64,000 nt of DNA from Gp6-AA40 sp035711805. GTDB lineage: Bacteria; Acidobacteriota; Vicinamibacteria; Vicinamibacterales; UBA2999. The notes under the pieces are model-generated. The model saw only the letters and a list, made by a program, of their open reading frames with translations, made no database searches and was not told the origin of the DNA. Of this stretch, positions 8,987 to 16,508 are shown piece by piece (position 1 is the stretch's first letter; every line of letters starts with the position of its first letter). A program made the position numbers and the translations under genes. The stretch covers positions 11,256 to 75,255 of the forward strand of contig DASTBV010000088.1 in NCBI GenBank assembly GCA_035711805.1, given 5' to 3'.

Positions 8987-10597
8987 TCAGAAATTCGTAT
9001 CCAGCTGCACCGTGATCCAGGCCACCCGGCGGCGGAGGAAGTCTTTCAGCAGAGCGATCTCGGCGGCGTGGGAGTCGTCTTGCCGCCCGAACTGCGTCCA
9101 GCGGCGAAGGTTTCGATCCGCCGCGTCACCAACCCGCGCGACCATTCCGTCGACGATGCGGTCGAGGTTGTCGGCGGAGAACTCCCCGTGCACCAGCGCC
9201 TTGAAGCGCGCCCGGTATCGCGACCTGAAGTCCGGGTCGCGAAAGAGGAGCCCCCACCATCCCTCGTTGAAGTAGTCGCTGCCGCCCCACGTCTGCCACT
9301 CCTCCGGCTCCGCGGCGCGCGGGTCGTACGGCGTGCCCAGGCTGCGATCGAAATCCCACACCGGACCCGCCGCCAGACGGCCGCCGCGCTCCTTGTGAAA
9401 GTACGCGCTGATGCGCAGCCCGTCAACGTTCTTCGTCAGCGCGTTGAGGATGTGATGATCGATCCAGGCATCGACGTCGATGAACTCCGAGTAGTGCTGT
9501 CCGGTTGACGGATGCTTGAAGTCCGCCCCCCTCGCGGCCTGTCCGAAGCCATCGATGAAGGTGCGGATGAAGTCGAGCTGCGGCCGCCGCTCCGGCGACA
9601 TCATGTCTTCGGGATCGGGGTAGACGAACTGGAGCCACCTCCCCGCCGCGCTGAAGTCGGGGACGCCCTTGTCGATGCGCAGGATGAACCCGCCGGTCAT
9701 CGCGGGCGCGCCTGCCGCCGACTCCGGCAGCGTGCTGACGTTCACGCGCTCGGGAGCGCGGCCGATCTTCTCGATGAGCGTGAAGAACCCGAGAAAGTTT
9801 GCTTCGCGCACATCGCCGCCGTCGTCGACCAGGAACACTTCGGCGAAGCGGGTGCGCGGCGCGTAACGTCCGATACGGTTGCTGAGCTCGAAGGCGAGCG
9901 CGTTCCTGATCAGCGCCCGATCGTAGACAACAGGATCCGACAACACCCAGTCGGAGTTGGCCGGCAAGCCGAGCAGCGGCCGATCGGCGTCGGTATCGTC
10001 GCCGTCGGCGCGCAGTTCCATGGCGTATTGCTTCTTCGGAAACCTGCGCGAGGTCTCGCCGCGCACGTGAATGCCGATGCGCGCATCGAGCGCGGCGCGC
10101 CCGACGATGCGGCTGGTGCCCGACTGCGGCTGCAACACCTGGAGTGCCGCGGCAACGTGGTCGGTCCCGAAGGCATCCAGGGGGCCCGACTCGAACGTAT
10201 GAATCAGGATGATCGGCAGGTGGCTCGTGAAGCTGCGGGTATCCGGATCCACGCGCAGGTAGATTTCTGTGGAGACGGGTCCCTGAGACGTGCCAGATGC
10301 GATGGCGACGGCGCGAAGGCGCGTCGATTTGTCGAGGGTCACGGCTTCGCGGTAAATGGGCGACGCCACGGTCGGCAGCGAGCCGTCGAGCGTGTAGTGG
10401 ATGTCGGCTTTGCCCTGAACGCTCAGGGTGACCGTTTCGCTGCCGACAAAGGTTCCCGCGCTCGGGCTGAAGAGAACGGGCAGCGAATTCGACTGTGCGG
10501 GCGGCGAGGACTCGAGGCGCGGCGGGCAGGTCAGCACGGCAAGGACCAACGCCGCCCGGCGTGCCCGCAGAGTCCACGTCGTCTTCGCGCTCGGCAT
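8987..10597 (-). CDS. CotH-like protein kinase family protein with chitobiase-type domain
   Basis: 536-aa secreted protein. An N-terminal signal region (~1-33) is followed by a chitobiase/beta-hexosaminidase C-terminal Ig-like domain (~40-115, with IHYTLDGSLPT) and a CotH domain (~125-530). CotH hallmarks are IHVRGETSRRFPKKQYAMEL, FLGFFTLIEKIG, GGFILRIDKG and VWDFDRSLGTPYDPR; the last corresponds to the catalytic/metal-binding Asp region. CotH proteins are atypical secreted kinases that phosphorylate surface proteins. The target here is unknown and no spore genes are present. Confidence 0.88.
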   Translation of the reverse strand: MPSAKTTWTLRARRAALVLAVLTCPPRLESSPPAQSNSLPVLFSPSAGTFVGSETVTLSVQGKADIHYTLDGSLPTVASPIYREAVTLDKSTRLRAVAIASGTSQGPVSTEIYLRVDPDTRSFTSHLPIILIHTFESGPLDAFGTDHVAAALQVLQPQSGTSRIVGRAALDARIGIHVRGETSRRFPKKQYAMELRADGDDTDADRPLLGLPANSDWVLSDPVVYDRALIRNALAFELSNRIGRYAPRTRFAEVFLVDDGGDVREANFLGFFTLIEKIGRAPERVNVSTLPESAAGAPAMTGGFILRIDKGVPDFSAAGRWLQFVYPDPEDMMSPERRPQLDFIRTFIDGFGQAARGADFKHPSTGQHYSEFIDVDAWIDHHILNALTKNVDGLRISAYFHKERGGRLAAGPVWDFDRSLGTPYDPRAAEPEEWQTWGGSDYFNEGWWGLLFRDPDFRSRYRARFKALVHGEFSADNLDRIVDGMVARVGDAADRNLRRWTQFGRQDDSHAAEIALLKDFLRRRVAWITVQLDTNF

Positions 10598-10649
10598 CAG
10601 ATCTGCTCAGTCCCCAAGGGAGTGTAGCGCGGCCGCGAGGTCCACCTCC

Positions 10650-10655
10650 TATAAT
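10650..10655 (+). promoter_or_regulatory. Perfect -10 box placing the transcript start at the xdhC GTG
   Basis: TATAAT at 10650-10655 ends 6 nt before GTG 10662, so the transcript would begin at or within a base or two of the start codon. No -35 match is visible at 16-18 bp. A leaderless mRNA is the simplest reading. Confidence 0.5.
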
Positions 10656-10661
10656 CATTCT

Positions 10662-11495
10662 GTGAACCAGGAGGTCTTTGCCGCCCTCGCCGAGGCTCTG
10701 TCCAAAGGCGAAGAAGTCGCGCTCGTCACCATCACCGGATCGACCGGCTCCACGCCCCAGCGCGTGGGCGCCAAGATGCTCGTGTATTCCGACGGCCGGA
10801 CGGTCGGCACCATCGGCGGCGGCTGCTACGAGAACGACGCCTTCTGGAAGGCGCGCGAGGCAATCAAGGCGCGGCGCCCGCTCAACGTCAAGTACGAGCT
10901 GAACGACGACTTCGCGCAGGAAACCGGGCTCGTCTGCGGCGGGCAGATGGAAGTGTTCATCGAGCCGGTTGAAGCCTCCCCGGACGTCTATATCTTCGGC
11001 GCCGGCCACGTCGGCTACTTCGTCGCGCGGCTGGCGCACGATGCCGGCTTCCGCGTGCACGTCGTAGACGATCGCGAGAAGTTTGCCAACGCTGAACGCT
11101 TCGGCGAAGGCATCGACGTCGTTGTTGAACACATCCCCACCTGGCTCGAGAACAACCAGCTGTCGCCGACAGCGTACGCGGTGATCGTCACGCGCGGGCA
11201 CACGCACGACCTCGATACCCTGCGCGCAGTGGCCGGGAGACCCATGCGCTATGTGGGTCTCATCGGCAGCAAGGCCAAGGTCCGCCGCATCTTCGACGCG
11301 CTGCAGGAGGAAGGCGTCGCGCCCGAGGCGCTGAGGCCGGTGCACGCGCCGATCGGCCTCGACATCGGCGCCATCACGCCCCAGGAAATCGCCGTCAGCA
11401 TCGTCGCCGAGCTGATCGCCGTCAAACACGGCAAGATCGCCGAACCAGCGGTTGCCGCCGTAGCGATGCGCTGGGAAGGAGCCCTGAAGAAGTAG
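10662..11495 (+). CDS. xdhC: XdhC/CoxF family molybdenum-cofactor insertion chaperone
   Basis: 277-aa cytosolic protein. XdhC proteins bind molybdenum cofactor, support its sulfuration and insert it into xanthine dehydrogenase-type enzymes. The N-terminal XdhC_CoxI domain has GSTPQRVGAKMLV and GTIGGGCYE; the C-terminal Rossmann domain has YIFGAGHVG and YVGLIGSKAKV. GTG 10662 was chosen because homology begins at NQEVFAALAEAL and the -10 box lies just upstream. The frame is open further upstream, but that part reads as antisense of the CotH gene. The stop overlaps the next start (TAGTG). No molybdopterin hydroxylase genes are present in the window. Confidence 0.9.
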   Translation: MNQEVFAALAEALSKGEEVALVTITGSTGSTPQRVGAKMLVYSDGRTVGTIGGGCYENDAFWKAREAIKARRPLNVKYELNDDFAQETGLVCGGQMEVFIEPVEASPDVYIFGAGHVGYFVARLAHDAGFRVHVVDDREKFANAERFGEGIDVVVEHIPTWLENNQLSPTAYAVIVTRGHTHDLDTLRAVAGRPMRYVGLIGSKAKVRRIFDALQEEGVAPEALRPVHAPIGLDIGAITPQEIAVSIVAELIAVKHGKIAEPAVAAVAMRWEGALKK

Positions 11496-12817
11496 TGGGT
11501 TCAACCCTGTTCCGCAACGCCACCATCCTGACGATGAACGACGGAATGGAGGTGGTGAATGGATCGGTGTCCGTTCGCGACGGACGAATCGCGGCGATCG
11601 GTCCGGAGCCGTCAATCCCGCACGACCTTGTCCTCGACGCGACGGGCCACTATCTCCTTCCGGGATTCGTCCAGACCCATATCCATCTCTGCCAGACGCT
11701 CTTCCGCGGATACGCCGACGATCTGCGCCTGATGGAATGGCTCCGGACGAGGGTCTGGCCGATGGAGGCGGCGCACACGCCGGCTTCGCTGCGGGCGTCC
11801 GCACGCCTTGCCTGCCTCGAGCTGCTGCAGAGCGGCACGACGTCGGTCCTGACGATGGAAACGGTCCACGGCACGGACGCGGTGATCGAGGCGACGGCCG
11901 CCGCGGGCATCCGCGCAACGATTGCCAAGAGCCTGATGGACCACACGACGCCCGACGCGCCGGACGCGCTGCGCGAGGACGGCCAGCGGGCGCTTGCGGA
12001 AAGCGTCGCACTGTTCCGCCAGTACAACGGCGCCGCCAACGGCCGTATCCGGGTTGCATTCGCGCCGCGATTTGCGCTGTCGTGCGCCAGAGATCTGCTC
12101 GAGGCGGTTGCGGCAACATCGCAGGAACTGAACGCGCTCGTCCACACGCACGCGTCCGAGCAGCGCGACGAGGTGGCGATGGTCCGGTCGGCCACCGGAC
12201 AGAGCAACATCGGATACTTCGACGCCGTCGAGCTCCTCTCGCCGCGGCTGAACGTGGCTCATTGCGTGTGGGTGGATGAGGAGGAACAGACGCTTCTCGC
12301 CGGCCACGAGGTGAAGGTAACGCACTGCCCGGGCTCCAATCTCAAGCTTGGATCCGGCATCGCACCGGTTCAGGAGATGCGCGCACGCGGGATCAACGTG
12401 TCGCTGGGCGCCGACGGCGCCGCCTGCAACAACCATCTCGACATGTTCGCCGAGATGCGCCTCGCAGCCGGCCTTCAGTCGATAAGGCATACGCCCGGAG
12501 CGCTTTGCGCGCGCGACGCGCTGTGGATGGCCACACGCGCGGGCGCGAAGGCGCTCGGGCAGGCCGCCGAAATCGGCTCGATTGAGGTCGGAAAGAAGGC
12601 CGATCTCATCCTGATTGACGCCGCGTCCACCCACACCGCGCCATCCCCGGACCCCTTTTCGGCCATTGTCTACGCGGCTCATGCGGCAGACGTCAGGGTG
12701 ACGATGGTGGACGGTGAAGTTCTGGTGCGGGACGGCCGCCCGCTGCAGCTGGACGCCGCGGAGATCGGCGCCGAGGCACGGCGGCGGGCCGCGGAGCTGG
12801 AGCGAAGAGCGTTATAA
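11495..12817 (+). CDS. Amidohydrolase of the TRZ/ATZ-MtaD (SAH/5'-deoxyadenosine deaminase-like) group
   Basis: 440-aa metal-dependent hydrolase that probably deaminates a purine nucleoside or other heterocycle in the cytosol. Metal-site motifs are GFVQTHIHLCQ (HxH, ~64), the His in VHTHASEQRDE (~210), THCPGSNLKLGSG (~273) and LGADGAACNN (catalytic Asp, ~307). These blocks fit the MtaD/TrzN/guanine-deaminase branch. GTG 11495 shares a base with the xdhC stop, so the genes are translationally coupled. Pairing with XdhC suggests purine breakdown (inference); the exact substrate is not predictable. Confidence 0.85.
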   Translation: MGSTLFRNATILTMNDGMEVVNGSVSVRDGRIAAIGPEPSIPHDLVLDATGHYLLPGFVQTHIHLCQTLFRGYADDLRLMEWLRTRVWPMEAAHTPASLRASARLACLELLQSGTTSVLTMETVHGTDAVIEATAAAGIRATIAKSLMDHTTPDAPDALREDGQRALAESVALFRQYNGAANGRIRVAFAPRFALSCARDLLEAVAATSQELNALVHTHASEQRDEVAMVRSATGQSNIGYFDAVELLSPRLNVAHCVWVDEEEQTLLAGHEVKVTHCPGSNLKLGSGIAPVQEMRARGINVSLGADGAACNNHLDMFAEMRLAAGLQSIRHTPGALCARDALWMATRAGAKALGQAAEIGSIEVGKKADLILIDAASTHTAPSPDPFSAIVYAAHAADVRVTMVDGEVLVRDGRPLQLDAAEIGAEARRRAAELERRAL

Positions 12818-12818
12818 T
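12813..12818 (+). promoter_or_regulatory. -10 box of the hrcA promoter overlapping the upstream stop codon
   Basis: TATAAT at 12813-12818 includes the TAA stop (12815-12817) of the amidohydrolase. The predicted start leaves a leader of about 16 nt before hrcA ATG 12841. No -35 and no CIRCE inverted repeat are visible here. Confidence 0.5.
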
Positions 12819-12840
12819 TTTCCTAACCTTCTGATAACGA

Positions 12841-13887
12841 ATGGGTTCTTTCGAACTGTCCGATCGGCCGCGCCGCGTGCTCGCCACGCTCGTCCGCGAG
12901 TACATCGAGACCGGCGAGCCTGTGCCGTCGCAGATGCTTGCCCGGAAAAGCGGGCTCGGTGTGTCGTCGGCGACCGTTCGCAACGTTTTGGCCCAGCTGG
13001 AGGAGCTCGGCTACGTGCACCAGCCGCACACCTCCGCCGGACGCGTGCCGACGGATCGCGGCTACCGGGTGTTCGTCGATCTTCTGTTGGAGAGCCGAAA
13101 GCCAGCACGGCCGCCATTCAGCGTCGAGGATGAGATTCGCGCGCAGGCTGGAAGGTCGCCACTGATTGACGACCTGCTCATCAGCGTCTCGCACGTCGTG
13201 TCGCGCGCCGCGCGCTACGTCGGATTTGCACTGGCCGACAACCACGGCGGCATCCTGCAGCGAATCGAGTTCGTGGCGCTCGGCGGAAGCCGCGTGCTCG
13301 TCGTGGTCGTCTCGCGCGGAAACCAGATCACGCAGAAGGTCGTCGATGCCGGTGAAGAGGTCCGGCCGGTCGATCTGCTTCAGGCGGCAAACTACCTGAA
13401 CACCGAGTTCGCGGGCCTGCGGCTTGCTGACGTCCGCGAAGCGGTGCTCGCGCGGCTGCAGCAGGAACGGAGCCTGTACGACGAACTCCTCCGCCGCGCG
13501 CTGCGGCTCGCGCAGCAGACGCTCGAGGCGCTGCCAGGCCAGCCGTCCTTCCACGTGGAGGGCGCCGCCGCGCTGCTCGACGATGCAGACGACAGCGTGT
13601 CGCGGGCCACACTGCGAGCGCTGCTGGAAATGATGGAAGAGAAGGAACGCCTCGTGCATCTGCTCAACGAGTACATCGACGGCCCCGGCCTGACGGTGGT
13701 GATCGGCGCCGAGCACGCGGCCCCGGATCTGCGCTCGTTCAGCCTGATCGCCTCGACGGCGGTGGACGGCCACGCGACGCGCACGATCGGCGTGATCGGG
13801 CCGACGCGGATGCACTACTCGCGCGCGATCACGCTCGTGGACGGGACGACGCAGGCGGTTGCACGGGTACTCAGAGAAGCGAATTGA
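12841..13887 (+). CDS. hrcA: Heat-inducible transcription repressor HrcA
   Basis: 348-aa repressor of groE/dnaK-type heat-shock operons, which binds CIRCE elements with the help of GroEL. An N-terminal winged helix (residues ~1-75) contains YIETGEPVPSQML, SSATVRNVLAQLEELG and the conserved HTSAGRVPTDRGYR. A GAF-like central domain and dimerisation region follow and end in VIGPTRMHYSRAI. Length and motifs are standard. It is followed by grpE, dnaJ and prmA in the usual order. No CIRCE site was found upstream of hrcA or grpE, so its targets probably lie elsewhere in the genome. Confidence 0.96.
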   Translation: MGSFELSDRPRRVLATLVREYIETGEPVPSQMLARKSGLGVSSATVRNVLAQLEELGYVHQPHTSAGRVPTDRGYRVFVDLLLESRKPARPPFSVEDEIRAQAGRSPLIDDLLISVSHVVSRAARYVGFALADNHGGILQRIEFVALGGSRVLVVVVSRGNQITQKVVDAGEEVRPVDLLQAANYLNTEFAGLRLADVREAVLARLQQERSLYDELLRRALRLAQQTLEALPGQPSFHVEGAAALLDDADDSVSRATLRALLEMMEEKERLVHLLNEYIDGPGLTVVIGAEHAAPDLRSFSLIASTAVDGHATRTIGVIGPTRMHYSRAITLVDGTTQAVARVLREAN

Positions 13888-13960
13888 AATGCAAGATTCA
13901 AAAGGCAAAATGCAAACGCAAGCGCCGTAGTTTGCATTTTGCATTTTGAATTTTGCATTT
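13887..13960. repeat. AT-rich 30-bp inverted repeat between hrcA and grpE
   Basis: Arms at 13887-13916 and 13931-13960 match as reverse complements in 28 of 30 positions around a 14-nt loop. The arms are made of a slippery 'TGCAAAA/TTCAAAA' unit, far more AT-rich than the surroundings. The element begins at the last base of the hrcA stop codon and ends 15 nt before the grpE ATG. It could form a strong hairpin that separates hrcA and grpE expression. A related element occurs at 16511-16613. Confidence 0.85.
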
Positions 13961-13975
13961 GACGATCCAGTAATA

Positions 13976-14557
13976 ATGCCAAACAGACGCTACGAAGACC
14001 CTGAATTCGCGGAGGCCGCGGCCCCCGATCCGAACGCCGGCGACGAAACCGCCGCGGAACAGTCGGAGGCAGCCGCGCCGGCGGAGGTGCCGGCGGACGA
14101 GGCGGTCATGGCGAGCACTGCCGTGCTCGAAAAGGAGCGCGACACGCTGAAGGAGCAGCTGCTCCGCGCGGTCGCCGACTTCGACAATTACCGCAAACGG
14201 ATCGAACGCGAGCGCCGCGAGTTGTCGGACTACGCGGCCACCGACGTTCTTCTCGAGCTGCTGCCCATCATCGACAACTTCGAGCGGGCGCTCCAGGCGC
14301 CGGCCGGCGGCGACGAGGCATTCAAGAAGGGCGTCGAGCTGATCCACAAGCAGATGCTCGATCTGCTCCGCAAACGCGGCGTCACGCTCATCGATGCGCT
14401 CGGCGCCGACTTCGACCCGAACATCCACCAGGCGGTGATTCACGAGCCGAGCGACGACCATCGCGAAGGCGAGGTCATGCAGGAACTGCAGCGCGGCTAC
14501 AAGCTCGGCGATCGGCTGCTGCGTCCGGCCATGGTGAAGGTCGCGAAACGTTCGTGA
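13976..14557 (+). CDS. grpE: Nucleotide exchange factor GrpE
   Basis: 193-aa co-chaperone that releases ADP from DnaK. An acidic, disordered Ala/Glu-rich N-terminus (~1-45) leads into the long coiled coil (VLEKERDTLKEQLLRAVADF, then DNYRKRIERER) and a C-terminal beta domain with GVELIHKQ, FDPNIHQAV, EVMQELQRGYKLGDRLLRPA and MVKV. ATG 13976 was preferred to in-frame codons within the inverted repeat upstream. The stop overlaps the dnaJ start (GTGA). No dnaK is present in the window. Confidence 0.95.
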   Translation: MPNRRYEDPEFAEAAAPDPNAGDETAAEQSEAAAPAEVPADEAVMASTAVLEKERDTLKEQLLRAVADFDNYRKRIERERRELSDYAATDVLLELLPIIDNFERALQAPAGGDEAFKKGVELIHKQMLDLLRKRGVTLIDALGADFDPNIHQAVIHEPSDDHREGEVMQELQRGYKLGDRLLRPAMVKVAKRS

Positions 14558-15702
14558 GTACAGTGGCGAAACGCGACTATTACGAGGTCCTCGGGATCTC
14601 GCGCACGGCGAGCGACGGCGAAATCAAGAGCGCCTACCGCAAGCTGGCGCTCAAATACCATCCCGATCGCAATCCGGGCGACCACGCCGCCGAGGAGAAG
14701 TTCAAGGAATCGGCCGAGGCGTATTCCGTCCTCGCGGATCCGGACAAGCGTCACCTCTACGATCGCTACGGCCACGCCGGCCTCGGCGGGGCCGCCACCG
14801 GCGGGTTCGACCCGAGCGTGTTCACCGGCTTCGAGGACATCCTCGGCGGGCTCGGCGACATCTTCGGCTTCGGCGACGTCTTTGGCGGGGGCCGCCGGCG
14901 CGGCGGCGTGCAGCGGGGGGCGGACCTCCGCTACGACCTCGAGATCTCGTTCGACGAAGCGGCGAAAGGTGCCGAGACGTCGATTCAGGTTCCGCGTCAG
15001 GAGGCCTGCGACACCTGCTCGGGCAGCGGTGCCGCCGCCGGCTCCAAGCCAACCACGTGTCCGCAGTGTCACGGCCGCGGCCAGCTGCGCTACCAGCAGG
15101 GGTTCTTCACGGTGGCACGCACCTGCGGCCAGTGCCGCGGAACGGGCAGCGTGATCGCCAAGCCGTGCGCCACGTGCAAAGGCGCCGGACGCGTGCAGAA
15201 GGAGCGCAAGCTGACCGTTCGCGTGCCGGCGGGCATCGCGACCGGCCAGCGCCTCCGCCTGACCGGCGAGGGTGAGGCGGGCGGGCCGGGCGGGCCGCCG
15301 GGCGATCTCTACGTCGTGATCCACGTTCAGGATCACCCGTTCTTTCACCGCGACGGCAACGACCTGTACGTCGAGGTTCCGCTCAACTTCTCGACGGTTG
15401 CGCTGGGCGGCGAGATCACAATTCCGACGCTCGAAGGCGATGAGCCGTTCAAGGTGCCCGACGGCACCGAAAGCGGGCAGGCGTTCCGCCTGCGCGGGCG
15501 CGGTATGCCCGACGTCACCGGCCGCGGCCGCGGCGACCTGTTCGTGACGATGAAGGTCACCACGCCCAAGAAGCTCACCAGGGAACAGAAGAAGCTCCTC
15601 GAGCAGCTCGCCAGCTCGCTCCCGAAAGAGAAGTTCGAGCCGACGCCGGTCAGCCAGGAAGACAAGGGGCTGTTCGGTCGCGTCAAAGACATTTTCGGGT
15701 AG
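14554..15702 (+). CDS. dnaJ: Chaperone protein DnaJ
   Basis: 382-aa Hsp40 that delivers unfolded protein to DnaK and stimulates its ATPase. The J domain (~7-72) contains the HPD motif in KYHPDRNPG. It is followed by a Gly/Phe-rich region (~75-115), four CxxCxGxG zinc-binding repeats (residues ~152-212: CDTCSGSG, CPQCHGRG, CGQCRGTG, CATCKGAG) and the C-terminal substrate-binding domains. GTG 14554 overlaps the grpE stop; a second GTG at 14563 is possible. All zinc ligands are present, making this a type I DnaJ. Confidence 0.96.
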   Translation: MSTVAKRDYYEVLGISRTASDGEIKSAYRKLALKYHPDRNPGDHAAEEKFKESAEAYSVLADPDKRHLYDRYGHAGLGGAATGGFDPSVFTGFEDILGGLGDIFGFGDVFGGGRRRGGVQRGADLRYDLEISFDEAAKGAETSIQVPRQEACDTCSGSGAAAGSKPTTCPQCHGRGQLRYQQGFFTVARTCGQCRGTGSVIAKPCATCKGAGRVQKERKLTVRVPAGIATGQRLRLTGEGEAGGPGGPPGDLYVVIHVQDHPFFHRDGNDLYVEVPLNFSTVALGGEITIPTLEGDEPFKVPDGTESGQAFRLRGRGMPDVTGRGRGDLFVTMKVTTPKKLTREQKKLLEQLASSLPKEKFEPTPVSQEDKGLFGRVKDIFG

Positions 15703-15704
15703 CC

Positions 15705-16508
15705 GTGCCTCGGACCTGGCCCGCCGTTGTGGTGTCCGGCCTTACCGAGGCTGAGGACGCGGAGCTGATTCACGCCACGGTGGCCGGCCACAACGTAGCC
15801 GCCATCGACGAACCGTCCGACGATCAATGGCGCATCTTCTTCAGCGGCACGGCTGACCGCGACGCCGCGCTCGCGGCCCTTCGCGGCCGGTTTCCCGCCC
15901 TGCGCCTCGATCCCCTCGACGTGGCCGACGAGAACTGGGCGGCGCGGTCGCAGGAGAGCCTGCGCGCCGTGCAGGTCGGACGGGTCATCGTGGCGCCGCC
16001 GTGGGACGCGCCGATCACCATCGTGATCCGGCCGTCGATGGGATTCGGCACCGGCCACCATGCGACGACGCGTCTGTGTCTCGCCGCGCTGCAGCGAATC
16101 AGCCTCGACCGCGCCACGGTACTTGACGTCGGCACCGGGTCCGCGGTGCTGGCGATTGCCGCCAGCCGTCTCGGCGCCGAAGACGTCACGGGCATAGACG
16201 ACGACCAGGACGCGATCCAGTCGGCGTGGGACAATCTGTCGCTGAATCCATCGGCCCAGGTGACGCTGATCGTCGGCGACCTGCGCTCGACGGAACTGGT
16301 CCCGGCCGACGTCATCCTGGCGAACCTGACCGGCGGCCTGCTGATTCAGTCGGCCGAGCGGCTGCGTAAGCTGGCGAATGCCAACGGCCGTCTGATCCTC
16401 AGCGGCTTCACGGTGGACGAGGAGCGCGACGTCCTCGCGGCGTTCGGCGCGTTCTCAGTGGAACACCGCGGCGAGGAAGAAGGATGGATATGTCTGACGC
16501 TCACCTGA
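15705..16508 (+). CDS. prmA: Ribosomal protein L11 methyltransferase
   Basis: 267-aa S-adenosylmethionine-dependent methyltransferase acting on ribosomal protein L11. The N-terminal substrate-recognition domain (~1-95, with ENWAARSQESLRAVQVG) is followed by the class I methyltransferase fold: MGFGTGHHATTRLCLAAL (~105-122), VLDVGTGSAVLAIAASRLGA (SAM motif I) and VILANLTGGLL (post-motif catalytic loop; NLTGG is close to the usual NI/L region). GTG 15705 lies 2 nt after the dnaJ stop, and dnaJ-prmA order is common. Its end overlaps the aminopeptidase frame by 25 nt. Confidence 0.93.
   Translation: MPRTWPAVVVSGLTEAEDAELIHATVAGHNVAAIDEPSDDQWRIFFSGTADRDAALAALRGRFPALRLDPLDVADENWAARSQESLRAVQVGRVIVAPPWDAPITIVIRPSMGFGTGHHATTRLCLAALQRISLDRATVLDVGTGSAVLAIAASRLGAEDVTGIDDDQDAIQSAWDNLSLNPSAQVTLIVGDLRSTELVPADVILANLTGGLLIQSAERLRKLANANGRLILSGFTVDEERDVLAAFGAFSVEHRGEEEGWICLTLT

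Noticed and set aside
9423..12119. 898-codon minus-strand frame spanning cotH, xdhC and the amidohydrolase
   Set aside because: It crosses three well-supported genes, partly in another frame of cotH; no family features.
12780..13975. CIRCE operator (TTAGCACTC-N9-GAGTGCTAA) near hrcA or grpE
   Set aside because: No such inverted repeat is visible; the inverted repeat present is AT-rich and unrelated.
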